Positions 1 through 11,600 of a stretch of 64,000 nucleotides of DNA are shown here, piece after piece. Numbering within the stretch: position 1 is the first letter of the stretch; every line of letters begins with the position of its first letter. Source of the DNA: JAGXRK01 sp963714415 (GTDB lineage Bacteria > Bacteroidota > Ignavibacteria > Ignavibacteriales > Ignavibacteriaceae); the NCBI GenBank assembly GCA_963714415.1, contig CAVQOL010000007.1, positions 9,498-73,497 of the forward strand, given 5' to 3'. The position numbers and the translations under genes are program-made. The notes below the pieces were generated by a model, which saw only the letters and a program-made list of their open reading frames with translations, searched no databases and was not told the origin of the DNA.

Positions 1-384
1 AGCATAAAACGCTCACATATAGTAATTTTCAAAAATCCCCTTTTAGTTGAATCAGATTTTGTTTTGGAAAACTTAAGATTTATCAGCCAGGAAATTTCCT
101 TTGGTGTAAGCACTTATGAATTCAGTTCAAATGATCAGGCGATAATTCCTGCTGCACCCGGACCTTTTGAGCCCGGTGATTATGCCTATGTTGCCGTTGC
201 TCATCAATCAACTGAAACAATATCACTGGTCCGTAAAGATTGGTATGTCTCGGGTATTTATTATGCCAACGGCGACACAACAAAACCCGGAATATTAACA
301 GTACCCGCTGATAGAATAATTGAAAACATTAATATCATTTGCGATTTCGACAATCCACCGCCACAACCGCCGGGAGGGAAATAG
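1..384 (+). CDS. C-terminal part of an unidentified envelope protein
   Basis: The reading frame is open from the first base, so this is the 3' end of a gene that begins before the window; 127 residues are visible. It ends in a proline-rich tail (DFDNPPPQPPGGK). The visible part has alternating polar and hydrophobic residues such as YAYVAVAHQ and YYANGDTTKPGILTV, as in a beta-sandwich. The stop lies 2 bases before the start of the TonB-dependent receptor, so the two are probably co-transcribed and this may be a surface or periplasmic partner of the receptor. I do not recognise the family. An internal TTG at 64 could be mistaken for a start, but nothing supports it. Confidence 0.6.
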   Translation, partial: SIKRSHIVIFKNPLLVESDFVLENLRFISQEISFGVSTYEFSSNDQAIIPAAPGPFEPGDYAYVAVAHQSTETISLVRKDWYVSGIYYANGDTTKPGILTVPADRIIENINIICDFDNPPPQPPGGK

Positions 385-386
385 AA

Positions 387-2571
387 ATGTTTATTAAATG
401 CTATACAGTTTTTTGTTTTTCCCTTCTGTTAATTCTATCCTCTAATATTATAAATGCGCAGACTTACAGCATCAGAGGAAAAGTTTTAGACCCTTCTTCA
501 AATCCGATTCCAGGAGTAAATATAATTGTAGTGAATACAAATTTTGGTGCAGCATCAGATCAATTGGGCACTTATGAAATATCTAACCTTCCTGCAGGAA
601 AATATACTATTGAGTTCTCCGCCATCGGTTTTCAAAAATTAACCAGGAGAAATATTTCTATTGTTGATAAATCAGTAACTCTTAATGTTGTCTTAAGGGA
701 AAGGATAATAAGAACTGAAGATGTAATTGTAACAGCCGGAAAATATCAGCAGAAAAAATCTGATCTTCCTGTAAGTGCCGAGATATTATATGGCAACGAA
801 TTAATTGGAAGAAACTTCAGCAATCTTGAAGATGCAATGAGATATGTGCCCGGTGTTACTATGACTGAAGACCAGATCAGCATCAGAGGATCAAGCGGAT
901 ATAGCAGAGGCGTTGGAGCACGAGCTTTATTTACAATTGACGGACTACCTTTCTACACGGGTGATACTGGTGAAATAGTTTGGGAGATGATTCCGGTTAC
1001 TGAATTGCAGAGAATTGAAGTTATTAAAGGTGCCGCCAGTTCTTTATATGGTTCATCAGCTATTGGCGGAGTAATAAGCGGATTGACAAGAGATATTTCA
1101 GATAATCCCCAAACTATGGTTAACGGCTTCTACGGTTTTTATGACAAGCCTTACTATGATGAGTGGGATTGGTCAGGTCAGGTCAGGCCTTTTAATGGAT
1201 TAACGATTTCACATTCGGAAAAATTTAATAAGTTCGGGTTTAATATATCGTTTACAAGATTAGAAGATCAAAATTATAAGCGTGATGATTTTTTTAAAAA
1301 GTATATCGGCTTTATTAAGGCTACCTATAATTTCAATCCCGCGTCTTCACTAACTCTTATTGCAAACTCATTTAATAAAAGAGGCGGTAGTTTTCTTTAC
1401 TGGAAAGATTCGCGAAATGCTCTTATCACATCTGATCAGGTTGATATTACTCGTGTTAATACAAACAGATACCTATTAGGATTGATATATAAAAATGTTC
1501 TTAGTGATAAAATAGCTCTGAACATCAAAACAAATTATTACCGAAATAATTTTGAGGATAATGGAACAATATCTAACGAATCTACTTCACATCTTTACAG
1601 AAGTGACGTGCAGTTAAATGCCAGCCTTACAAATTCAATTATGCTTACTACAGGAATTGAGGTAATTCCTGCGGAAGTTAATTCAAACCTTTTCGGAAAT
1701 CACTCTTCATTTGGAACCGGAGTTTATGCAGTAACGGATTTCAGTTTTAATTTTCCTCTTATTGCAAGTGTAGGAGTGAGGTACGATTATAATAAGCTTG
1801 ACACTTTAGATGCATCCGGCGCCCTTTCTCCAAAACTTGGATTTAATTATAAACTATATAATAATCTAATATTAAGATCATCACTTGGAACAGGTTTCAG
1901 GGCACCATCTCTTGCAGAAGCTTTTACATCAACTTCTACAAGCGGAATAACGGTTAAACCAAATCCAAACATTAAATCAGAGTCCAATCTTACATTTGAA
2001 TTTGGAATTAACTATCTGCCTGTTCCTTTTATGGATCTGGATTTTGCAGCTTTTCATAACGAATATTACGATATGATTGAAGCAGGAATTGATCCAAGCG
2101 ACGGACTTGCAGTTTTCGAAAATGTTGTAAGAGCAAGAATCCAGGGATTTGAGTTTAATGCTTTGTTCGAAATTATACCTGGTAATTTGAATGCAACACT
2201 GGGCTATACCTATTTGTGGGCTAGAGATGTTGAATTAGATGAAGCCTTAAAATATCGTCCCCGCCATAGCTTTTTATCTAATCTTAATTTGACGATGTGG
2301 AACTTTGGTTTGGGCGTTTACTTCCGTTATTCAAGCAGAGTTGAAGAAATTGATGAGGAATTGGTAAACTTAGGAATTGTTGCCGATGGTGATTTGCGCG
2401 TTCCCATTTATGTAACCGACTTGCGGCTGAGTTATGCACTTATAAATTTAGGATTACCCGCAAATATTTACTCTTAATGCAAAAAATATTTTTAATTACA
2501 ACTATGTCGAGCTCATCGGCAACTTAAAACAAATAAGAAATTATTCGTTTGGATTTAATTTTGTTCTATAA
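387..2571 (+). CDS. TonB-dependent outer-membrane receptor, frameshifted near the C-terminus
   Basis: Outer-membrane receptor for TonB-powered uptake; the substrate cannot be told. The start is the ATG after GGGAGGGAA. A signal peptide ending in NAQ is followed by a carboxypeptidase-regulatory-like domain (SIRGKVLDPSSNPIPGVN, about residues 25-105), a plug domain (DQISIRGSSGYSRG; AASSLYGSSAIGGVI) and a beta-barrel. The first frame stops at 2477 after NLGLPANIYS. In the next frame the sequence continues TLNAKNIFNYNYVELIG and ends RNYSFGFNFVL, an ideal barrel C-terminus with alternating aromatics, stopping at 2571. One extra T in TTT at 2467-2469 explains the break. The corrected length is about 727 residues, usual for the family. 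Family call firm; cause of the frameshift uncertain. Confidence 0.88.
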
Positions 2572-2601
2572 AACAACGTTCAATTAAATCCAAAAAAAAA
2601 A

Positions 2602-3200
2602 CTATTTTTTGCCTTTTTGTGTTTTCGTTTGCGTTTTTGTTTGAGTTTCTTGCTTTGCACCTATATGCTTGCTCTTAACTTTTCCAATGCCGCTTAAAGA
2701 TTTTCCTTTTAGTTTGTGAAATTCTTTAGAACCGGGTTTGATACCAAGCTCCTGTGCAACTTTTCCCCAGCTCTTTTGCTCTTTGTATTTATTCATTACG
2801 TATTGCGGAGATTTACCTGTAGCTGAAGATAATGTATAGCCGTGATAAATATCTGCCGGACTCATTTTTTCCCGGTAACGAAATTCATTAACCTCTTTAG
2901 TTGAAGCACCGAATTTTAAAGAAAGATTCCTTTTGAAGCCTTCAAAATCTGACTTGCCGTATTTATTAACTTCTGCAAGATGACGATCCATATCCTCATC
3001 GCCGGTTTTGGATTCTACTTTTTTCTCCTGTTCCTTAGTTGTCTTCTTTTCCTGAACAGAGGTTTTGGTTTTTTCTTTTTCAGAGTCATTTTTTTCTCTT
3101 GAACAGAAGTTTTCGTTTTTTCTCATCGTAGTCATCTTTTTTCCTGACCGAAAACCGAGGTAATAAATAAAACAGATAGAATAAAAATTACTGTTTTCAT
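2602..3200 (-). CDS. Secreted Lys/Glu-rich protein of unknown function, frameshifted after the signal peptide
   Basis: The gene most likely starts at ATG 3198-3200 behind AGAAGGGAG and encodes a clear signal peptide (MKTVIFILSVLFITSVFGQ). That frame stops after QEKR, and the rest (about 177 residues) lies in another frame, so runs of six or seven A between 3075 and 3150 have probably gained or lost bases. After the signal comes a charged linker in which the phrase EKTKTSVQEK is encoded twice, once in each frame. A compact domain follows, with SPADIYHGYTLSSATGKSP and WGKVAQELGIKPGSKEFHKLK, then a basic TQTKTQ tail. Similar WG.IA..LGIKPGS.EFH modules occur in small periplasmic proteins of other bacteria, from memory; no function is known to me. 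Confidence 0.55.
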
Positions 3201-3678
3201 AACAACTCCCTTCTAATGTTAAACAAAACTAATAAAATTAATTTTAAATGCCCATAATAAAAATTAGCTCTGTTAAGTGCCTTAATGATAAAAGATAAGA
3301 TTTAAGAAGTTATCGGATGAACATCAATGTGGCGGCCAGTCAAAATTGAGAACTATTCACATATCCGGGTTAGGCTTTCGGTATTCTCCTCTGCCGCTTA
3401 TCCTTATATATATTCTTTTATCATATCCCAATAAGTTTGTGTCACTTAACACTGAGGTTTAATTATATGAACAATAATTTTGTAACCGGAATATGATTTA
3501 TCTTGTCGATTATTTTCACATTGATTGTTTTTTTGTACAACCTTGCTTAATAAAATAAGCAGCTGAATTACGAAATACAGGTTTTTATTAATTAACTCAA
3601 TAATATTTCTGGTATAATGATTGATAGCAACAATCATCATACTCAAGTTATGAAAAATAAAATTTCATCGGAGGTTAT
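3201..3678. other. Intergenic region with no gene recognised
   Basis: This AT-rich stretch lies between two diverging genes and must carry both promoters. A 66-codon frame on the minus strand (3446-3646) has no ribosome site and low-complexity composition, so I do not call it. I saw no RNA fold or repeat that I could name. Confidence 0.4.
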
Positions 3679-4590
3679 ATGCGCAAAATTCAACTTATAG
3701 TAATTGTAATCCTTTCTCTCGTTATATCTTCATCTGCTTTTGCACAGGAAGAACCTGAAAAGAAGGAAGACAAGAAAGACAAAAAATGGAATTGGGAATG
3801 GGAATTTGATGATTTCGATTTCGGATTCAGAAAATCCCAACCGACAATTTCTCTACAGTACGGACAATCAAAAGTCCAGCGTGATGATTTAAACTCATCT
3901 ATCGCAGATCCGGCTTTGTTTGAACTGAAGCTCGGTTATATAAAAGACAGAAAAGCCTGGAAGACAAATAATATTATAAAACACAATTTCCGTTACCTCT
4001 TTTTATCTAATATCTCAAATGACATTTCGGGTAATGACGGAAGTGTTGATAATCTGGCAACAAATACCTGGCGTTTTGGATTCGGAAGATCATCTGGTTA
4101 CGGTTATAGATTGTCAGAATCAGCAGCAATTATTCCTTACTATACTTACACACTTAACTGGTCGAGAGTAGATTTTACTAAACAGGATATTCTTACTTTA
4201 GTGCCGGAGCCGGATGCTGATATTATAAATTACTATGACGAATCATTTCGTTTCGGAACAAGCAGTGAAGGCGGACTCCGCATAAAACTTATTGATAACA
4301 TTGCGCTTGAAGCCGGTTATGAAAGAGCAATTGTATTCCAGCGACATTTATTCTGGAAGTGGGCAGGAAGTGCAGTAATTGAAGGCGCTGCTCAGGGATT
4401 GCTTGATACTTTTATCAATAATATTTTCAAATCATCGCCTGCTGCCGGACCTATTGTAAGCTTTGTATTAAAGAATGCACTTGCTTACGGAATTTATGAA
4501 CTTAGACAGGAAAAGATGAACTGGCCTTTCAGCAGCGAAGCTCCACTCGCATTTGACCAGTTTAAGTTTGGTGTGACGTTTGTTTTTTAG
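3679..4590 (+). CDS. Secreted protein, probably an outer-membrane beta-barrel
   Basis: The start has a good ribosome site (GGAGG, 5 bases upstream). The 303-residue product opens with a signal peptide ending AFAQ, then an acidic/basic linker (EEPEKKEDKKDKK) and a Trp/Asp/Phe-rich segment (WNWEWEFDDFDFGF). The rest is built of short alternating strands rich in Tyr and Phe, such as QPTISLQYGQSKVQ and RLSESAAIIPYYTYTLNW, and it ends on FKFGVTFVF. A terminal Phe after alternating hydrophobics is the usual barrel-assembly signal. I do not recognise a named family. It has its own terminator and stands alone. Confidence 0.65.
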   Translation: MRKIQLIVIVILSLVISSSAFAQEEPEKKEDKKDKKWNWEWEFDDFDFGFRKSQPTISLQYGQSKVQRDDLNSSIADPALFELKLGYIKDRKAWKTNNIIKHNFRYLFLSNISNDISGNDGSVDNLATNTWRFGFGRSSGYGYRLSESAAIIPYYTYTLNWSRVDFTKQDILTLVPEPDADIINYYDESFRFGTSSEGGLRIKLIDNIALEAGYERAIVFQRHLFWKWAGSAVIEGAAQGLLDTFINNIFKSSPAAGPIVSFVLKNALAYGIYELRQEKMNWPFSSEAPLAFDQFKFGVTFVF

Positions 4591-4627
4591 TTAAAACAAT
4601 AACTTATTGAACCATTCGCATTTAAAG

Positions 4628-4664
4628 GCAGTGATGTTACAGCATCACTGCTTGTTATTTTTTC
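4628..4664 (+). terminator. Rho-independent terminator
   Basis: A 9-bp perfect stem (GCAGTGATG / CATCACTGC) with a 6-base loop is followed by TTGTTATTTTTT. It sits 37 bases after the stop of the barrel-like gene. Confidence 0.8.
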
Positions 4665-4719
4665 CTCCGTTTATTTATTGATTTTATTTTTTCCTACTAT
4701 AATAATTGCTTTATAGTAT

Positions 4720-5985
4720 AGTATATTTTCCAACCTATCACCAACGGTTATGTATAAATATTTCTATTCCATCTGAACTCTGAAAATGTGAAGTGATATT
4801 TTCGTTAGTTCAATAATATCTTTTCCAACTGAAACCATTATAATGCAACATACTTGATTTGCTCCCAGATTATAAATACTATTAGCTTGCTCTTATATCT
4901 AACGTACCATCATTTAGATAATCATCATATGGATATATTTCTATCCCTTCTCAACTTGTACCGTTATCATCTATAAATTGTAATAGCGTAGTAGCATAAA
5001 TAAAATTTTTGCTATTTGTCCATATCCTGAATTACTCCTGATATTCTTCTTTTTTGAATTAGCGGGGATATTGTGTCTTCAAATCTCACTATTGTTTGCC
5101 ATCATAATTTTTAGCAGTACAGTTTGCAGGTCTACTTTGCCAGATATCCAAGTACATACTTCCATCAGGTGTTCCCCAAACATCAAGTAAATCAACGTCG
5201 TCCCGCTTTCTATCTTTGTCCAACTGCCTGCCGTTATAGTGAGCTATGTTGCCTGCGTAACCAACTGCGTATAAATCATTACTGCTGCTTCCCCAGACAT
5301 CTTGTTAATTGACCAACCCATCTCCATTGGCTAATGGAAATAATCATCGTTAAACTAGTACTTCAGCACCGTTCCAATTATATAGTGCCTTCAAACCATA
5401 TATCAGTTCTCTGAAAATGCAAAAAATTGTTCTGACAAGCCCAAACCGCCATACTTAACTCCACCTGATGCTGCCAAACGATTCCATTTTGATCCATCCC
5501 AATGCACTGCATTGCCAAGTTGGATCCGTAGTCATTCATATAAATCTCACCAACAGCCCAGATGTTATTCTCATCAATAATGGCAACATCATAAAGCACA
5601 CTGTTGCTGTGCTCGCCAAACGTACATGTTTGCCAGGTAAAGTTGTGGCTGGTAGTGTCCATTGTGGTAACGCTTAGCTCGTTGCTTGAATTACTTGCCG
5701 ATGTGGCATCCTTGGACCTTAAACCGAAACTTGGCTCCCGGCTGATACTGTATGTTTAGTTTGGTAGAAGTGAGTCTATGTAAAGCAGTGAGTCTTTTGT
5801 AGTTGAGTTAATCGTTTCTATCGAGTCTGAGTTATTCTTTAGACGTTTATTGTCTGCCGGTAGTTGCAGGTTGTTCTGTTGTAAGTGTTATCCACGGCTT
5901 CGGTACAGCTTACGTCTTCAAGTTCAAGTTTAGCAACGTACAGGTTCAGGATCTATCAGGCGGTTCGGTTGTATTGCAGCGCAAC
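4720..5985 (-). pseudogene. Decayed gene for a large secreted beta-propeller-like (YCF48/'glucosyltransferase-I'-type) protein
   Basis: No long frame survives, but translating the minus strand piece by piece gives one recognisable protein in order. The pieces are LYIDSLLPNQTYS near 5760-5790; an open piece at 5378-5662 with HNFTWQTCTFGEHSNSVLY and IIDENNIWAVGEIYMND; SNDLYAVGYAGNIAHYNGR and WTKIESGTT near 5190-5290; and NLGANQ plus a YNGFSWKRYY-like piece near 4790-4890. These are phrases of a multi-copy Ignavibacteria surface protein family known to me from annotated genomes. Many frameshifts and internal deletions separate them, far more than the single-base breaks elsewhere in the window, so this is a true relic. 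The plus-strand frames here are shadows. Confidence 0.7.
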
Positions 5986-6166
5986 AAGAGTAAAAGATTA
6001 AGATTATGAGTAAGAGTGAGAACTTAAACGGGAATTTTATTTTACTGCCCATATTTTCTCGTAATATTTGTTGTGCTACTGTTCTAACATCAACTTTAAA
6101 ATTTAATCACATTAAAATTTAAGGGCAAGAAATGATAAAAGAAAGAAATAAAAAGTGAGTCTTTAA

Positions 6167-7312
6167 TTACTCAATAAATTTTACTTTAATATTCACAATT
6201 TCCGATTTGCTTCCCGTTCTTACCGGCGGTCCCCACGTGCCCGCTCCGGATGAAACATAATAATGTGTGTTTCCTTTTTTCTTATATCCCCAGCTTATTC
6301 ATAAATCATATTTGTAATAATGATTTGCCGGCCATATCTGTCCGTGATGCGTATGTCCGGATAATTGAAGAGCGATATTATTATTCTGCGCTTCTTCCAA
6401 TCTGTATGGTGTATGGTCAAGTAAAATTACAGGGTGTTCTGTTTCAATTGATTCAACTATTTGCTGTAATGTTCTTCTTTGTTTTCCCGTAAATTGAATC
6501 ATTGAAGTGTCTTCTCTGCCAACAATATAAAAACTGCTGTCTATAAGTTTATATTCATCGCGAAGAACTTTCATACCAAGTTTTTCAGCATATCTTACCG
6601 ATGAATTTACTCCGTTTATAAATTCGTGATTACCGTTAATAGTAAATATTCCGTATTTGGGTTTTAATCTTTTGAAAGACTCACCAATTTTTCTTTGTTC
6701 AAGAATCTCTGCTTTATCATCCACTATATCTCCGGCTAGAAGAATAATATCGGGATCAAGCGAATTCATTTTATCAATGATTCTGGTTAGTAGTCTTTCA
6801 CCATCAATTGGAGAGAGGTGAATATCGGAAGCCATAACAATATTAAGTTTTGTCAACTTGCTTTCGCCCTTTGGCAGTTCAAGTTCAAGGGTTTTAATTG
6901 TTACATCTCTTTTATTCAGATTTCCGAGAAATACAATCAATCCAACTATAACAATTACAAAAACTGCTGTAATCTTTTTTGTCAACTCATAATTACTTTG
7001 AATAAATGCAGGAAGGAAATGAAACCACGAGTCGAAAAGCCGTACAATATCAATTAGTAATAATGTCAGAATAAAATAAACAAGGAAAGCAAACCATATT
7101 GCGCCAATTCCAATCCAGATATCATAAACTAATGGATGAAGAAATTTGTAGAGCAATTTTGAAAAAACATAACCGTATGCAACGATTATAAAAACAATAA
7201 GGTAATACGGTCTTAAAAAAGCATAAGATGACAATGCCTGCCATCCTCTGATAAACACATAGTAATTAAGTGCTGTATAAAGGGTAAGAAATATTGTGAA
7301 AAACCAGAACAT
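6167..7312 (-). CDS. Membrane-anchored metallophosphoesterase (calcineurin-like), broken near the C-terminus
   Basis: The N-terminal 140 or so residues hold about four hydrophobic segments. The rest is a calcineurin-like phosphoesterase with its metal ligands in order: MASDIHLSP, LLAGDIVDD, NGNHEF and SGHTHHGQIWP. It probably hydrolyses a phosphoester at the outer face of the inner membrane; the substrate is unknown. A TGA at 6299-6301 stops the frame after HYYKYDL. The same frame then runs on for 43 codons with the family's C-terminal phrase ISWGYKKKGNTHYYVSSGAG and GTWGPPVR, ending at 6167. Shifting one frame between gives IITNMIYE, the expected link, so one inserted and one deleted base fit better than a simple stop. 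Confidence 0.75.
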
Positions 7313-7489
7313 ATTTTCTCTTTTTTATTGTGTAAACAAAAATAAATTTAATAAGTTCAATATGTGACTGTTAGTGTTAAAAACGCAATTATTTAACTAA
7401 CAAATATTCTGGGCTGTGACGTCTATCATCAATCGCTCCGACTTCTCGAGTACTATGTTCAAATTAATGTAATAAAGAGAACTCACGTA

Positions 7490-7571
7490 AATCCCTCTCT
7501 TAACAAGAGAGGGACTTTGAAAGTTGAACAAAATGACCCCTTCTCTTTTTCAGAGAAGGGGAAGAGGGATT
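7490..7571. repeat. Nested palindromic intergenic repeat
   Basis: Two hairpins stand side by side: CCCTCTCTT/AAGAGAGGG at 7493-7513 and CCCCTTCTCT/AGAGAAGGGG at 7537-7561. Both are enclosed by AATCCCTC at 7490 and GAGGGATT ending at 7571. The design is that of small dispersed palindromic units found between genes in this phylum. It has no coding capacity. Confidence 0.6.
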
Positions 7572-7589
7572 AGTTTTAATATACTAAAC

Positions 7590-7636
7590 AAAAAAGCCAT
7601 TGCAAAGAAATAAACTCACATCCTTCACAATGGCTT
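7590..7636 (-). terminator. Terminator of the PFOR/flavoprotein operon
   Basis: On the minus strand AAGCCATTG and CAATGGCTT form a 9-bp stem around a 25-base loop, followed by TTTTTG. It begins 23 bases past the stop of the flavoprotein gene. Confidence 0.65.
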
Positions 7637-7658
7637 GACTAAAAATTATTTGTCTTTT

Positions 7659-8650
7659 TTACTTAAATGAATGCAGAACCTTCATATAATTAGCGCGTTC
7701 AAATTTAGCAGGATCAGGAACGTTCATATAGCTCATACTTCCTCTCATCTGTTCAATTGACTCGTATTCATGTTCTTCCATCCATGCTTTCATTCTTGTT
7801 GTAACGTCTGCAATGTGCCCAATTCCAAACTTTAATAATGCTGACATCATATTCGTTACTTTAGCGCCTGCCATCACCATTTTTAAAACATCTTCTTCGG
7901 TATAGATTCCGCTTGTTGCCGCAAGATCTGCATTAACTCTTCCGTAAAGAATTGCAATCCATCTTAACGGTAAACGCATTGCCATTGGTGTGCTAAGAAT
8001 AACATTGGGAACTACTTCAAGACTTATCCAGATCAATATCGGGCTGATAAAATCTGTTGAACAAAACTAATCCGTCTGCACCGGCTTTATTTAGTTGAGT
8101 TGCCATTGAGGCAGTTGAACTGAAGAACGGATGCATTTTTACAGCAATTGGAATTTTAACAGAACCTTTAACTGCTTTAACAATATCGATATATAATCTT
8201 TTCAATTTCACTGCCGGGTTTTTGAATATCGGTAGGAAGCAGATAAATATTTAATTCAATTGCATCTGCACCGGCTTGTTCCATCTTCTTTGCGTATTCT
8301 GTCCACCCGCCTAAAGATTTTCCGTTAAGACTTGCAATAACAGGAATGTTAACAGCTTCTTTAGCTTTGCGAATATGATCCAAATATTCTTCAGGTCCAA
8401 GTTTGAATTCAAACGGCTGCGGTAAATACGATGTTGCTTCGGCAAAGCTCTCAGCGTGAATAGAAGTATGATGATCGAGTTCGAGAGCATCGTGTTCTAT
8501 TTGTTCTTCAAACAATGAGTAAAGAACAACGGCACCAGCACCGGCATCTTCCATTTCTTTTATATCAGAAATTTCTTGAGATAGCGGTCCTGCAGATGGA
8601 ACAATCGGACTTTTTAACTTTAAGCCTAAATATGTTGTTGATATATCCAT
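7659..8650 (-). CDS. Dihydroorotate dehydrogenase-like flavoprotein, two frameshifts
   Basis: FMN-binding TIM-barrel protein of the dihydroorotate dehydrogenase superfamily, about 329 residues after correction. The pieces are TYLGLKLKSPIVPSAGPLS through DAIELNIYLLPTD; KIPIAVKMHPFFSST with AGADGLVLFNRFYQPDIDLD; and LSTPMAMRLPLRWIAILYGR to the end. They lie in three frames and join without loss at about 8196-8199 (EIEK then LYIDIVKAVKG) and about 8020-8024 (DLDK then LEVVPNVILS). Each join removes one extra base. The gene follows PFOR by 32 bases and shares its terminator. Genes of this type directly behind PFOR are common in this group; the exact reaction is not known to me. It is not the biosynthetic PyrD by context. 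Confidence 0.8.
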
Positions 8651-8682
8651 ATTAAAATCCTTGTTTGATTATTCACAAAAAA

Positions 8683-11600
8683 TTATTCTTCACTCTTTTT
8701 CGGATCCCAGGCAGCAAGTCTTTCATATTCTTTAAACCTGGTATTAACATCTTCCTGAGCTTCTTTAATTAATTCTGCTGCTTGCTTAGGATGCGACTTC
8801 GTTAACATTTTATATCTGGTTTCCATATAAGCGAAATCTTTAAATGGCATCTTCAATCCTTTTGAATCAAGTTTGAATGGATTCTTACCTTCATTTGCCA
8901 ATTCAGGATTAAATCTAAATAACGGCCAGTAACCGGTATCAACGGCAGCTTTCTGATTGTTCATTGCGGTTGCCATATTAATTCCGTGCGCAATACAATG
9001 TGAGTATGCAATAATCAATGATGGACCGTCATAAGCTTCTGCTTCAAGGAATGCTCTCAAAGTATGTGCATCATTTGCGCCCATGGCAACTTTAGCAACG
9101 TAAACATTTCCGTAAGTCATTGCCATCAAACCAAGATCTTTTTTAGCAGAAGGTTTACCAGCAGCAGCAAACTTAGCAACTGCTCCGCGCGGTGTTGCTT
9201 TGGAACATTGACCGCCTGTATTGGAATAAACTTCTGTATCAAGAACAAGAATATTTACATTTGCTCCTGATGCGAGCACATGATCTAATCCGCCGTAACC
9301 AATATCATAAGCCCAACCGTCACCACCCATAATCCAAACAGATTTTTTAACGAGATAATCCACTAAGCTCAACAATTGTTTCAGATCGTTAGACTTGCCA
9401 TTAGTATCTGCTTTTAACAAATCTTCAACTTTTTTTCTTAGTGCATCTACTCTTTCTCTTTGTTCATAAATACCAGCTTCATCTTTTTGATTTGCATTTA
9501 TCAATGCATCAACAAGATCACTTCCTAATTTGTCAGCGTATTTTTTAAGTAATTCAATTGCCTGCGCATTATGTTTATTTATTGCTAATCTAAATCCATA
9601 TCCGAACTCGGCATTATCTTCAAACAATGAGTTAGACCAAGCCGGTCCTCTTCCATCTTTGTTTGTTGCCCAGGGAGTTGTTGGTAAGTTACCGCCATAA
9701 ATTGACGAACATCCTGTTGCATTTGCTATGATTGTTCTATCGCCAAAAAGCTGGCTTACTAATTTTACATAAGGAGTTTCACCGCAACCTGAGCAAGCAC
9801 CGGAAAATTCAAATAAGGGCTCAAGAAATTGTGAGTCTTTAACTTTTGTGAGGGCAATTTTTCTTCTGTCAAGATCAGGAATGTTTAAGGAAGAAGTCCC
9901 AGTTTGCTCTTTCTGTTTCCCGAATAGGTAACTGTTCGGCCATATTAATTGCTTTAAGCTTGACTTCCTTCTTATTCTTTGCGGGACATACATCTACACA
10001 AAGCCCGCATCCGGTACAATCTTCAACAGCAACCTGAAGAGAATAAAGCATTCCTTCGCCGTAATCTTTTGCTTTGAATTTTGTGTACTTAAATGTTTCA
10101 GGAGCGTTAGCAATTAATTTTTCATCGTATACTTTTGCTCTTATAGTTGCATGCGGACAGACCATAACACACTTGTTACATTGGATACAAACTTCGGCAT
10201 CCCAAACAGGAACTTCTAAAGCTATATTTCTCTTTTCCCACTTTGTTGTAGAAAGCGGATATGTTCCGTCGATCGGCATTTTGCTTACAGGAATAAGATC
10301 ACCATCACCCGCAATTATTCTTGCAGTAACTTCCTGAACAAAATCCGGTGCATTACCCGATACTGCAGGCTGCAACTGCAATTTGCTTGTGACTTTACCA
10401 GGAACTTTTACTTCAAACAAGTTTGCTACTGTCTGATCAACAGCATCAAAATTCATCTGAACAATTTTATCACCTTTTGCGCCATACGTTTTCTTGATTG
10501 AATCCTTTATCATTTCAATTGCTTCATTTTGCTGAAAGATATCCGATATAGCAAAAAAGCAAGTCTGCATTATTGTATTTATCCTGACACCCATTCCGGT
10601 TTCATTTCCAACCTTGTAGGCATCAATAATATAAAACTTCATTTTCTTTTCAATCAGATCTTTCTGAACCTTCTCAGGTAATGAATCCCATACTTGCTCT
10701 TTTGAAACAACAGTGTTTAAGAGAAATGTGGCACCTTCATCGGCATCTTTAAGCATATCCATTTTTTCCAGAAATACCTGTTGATGACATGCAATGAATT
10801 TAGCTTTATTGATAAGATAAGTTGATTTAATTTCTTTGGGACCAAATCTTAAATGAGAAACAGTAACTGAACCGGATTTTTTAGAATCATAAACAAAATA
10901 ACCCTGAGAATAATAATCCGTTCCTTCACCAATTATCTTAATCGAGTTTTTATTAGCACCGACTGTTCCGTCTGCACCCAGACCATAGAATTTACCGCGG
11001 AATGTTTCTTTTGCTTCAACAGAGAAGTTAGGATCAAAATCAAGACTCGAGTTTGTAACGTCTTCAATTATTCCAACTGTAAAATGATTCTTTGGTTTTT
11101 CAATGGATATATTATCAAAAACAGCTTTAACCATTGCCGGCGTGAATTCTTTTGATGAAAGACCATATCTGCCACCTACAATTTTAGGATACTCGAATGC
11201 TAATTCGCCGTCCATAAATTTTTCTGATATTGCATTCACTACATCAAGATAAAGAGGTTCACCCAAAGCACCGGGTTCCTTTGTTCTGTCTAATACTGCA
11301 ATAGATTTTACTGTTTTTGGTAGAGTATTAATGAAATGATCAAGTGAAAATGGCCTGTATAATCTTACTTTTATCAAACCTACTTTTTCGCCCTTCGAAA
11401 CCAGATATTCAACTGTCTCCTCTGCGGCTTCACTTCCCGAACCCATCATTATAATTACTCTTTCAGCATCGGGTGCGCCATAATAATCAAACAAATTATA
11501 TTTCCGTCCGACAAGTTTGGCAAATTTATCCATATACTTTTGAACGATTCCCGGACAAGCAATATAAAAAGGATTAACTGTTTCTCTTCCCTGGAAGTAA

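Noticed and set aside
3446..3646. 66-codon minus-strand frame upstream of the barrel-like gene
   Set aside because: There is no ribosome site, the composition is low-complexity, and it lies where both divergent promoters should be.
5124..5677. Plus-strand frames of 60-70 codons
   Set aside because: They are antisense to the decayed surface-protein gene, whose recognisable phrases are on the minus strand.
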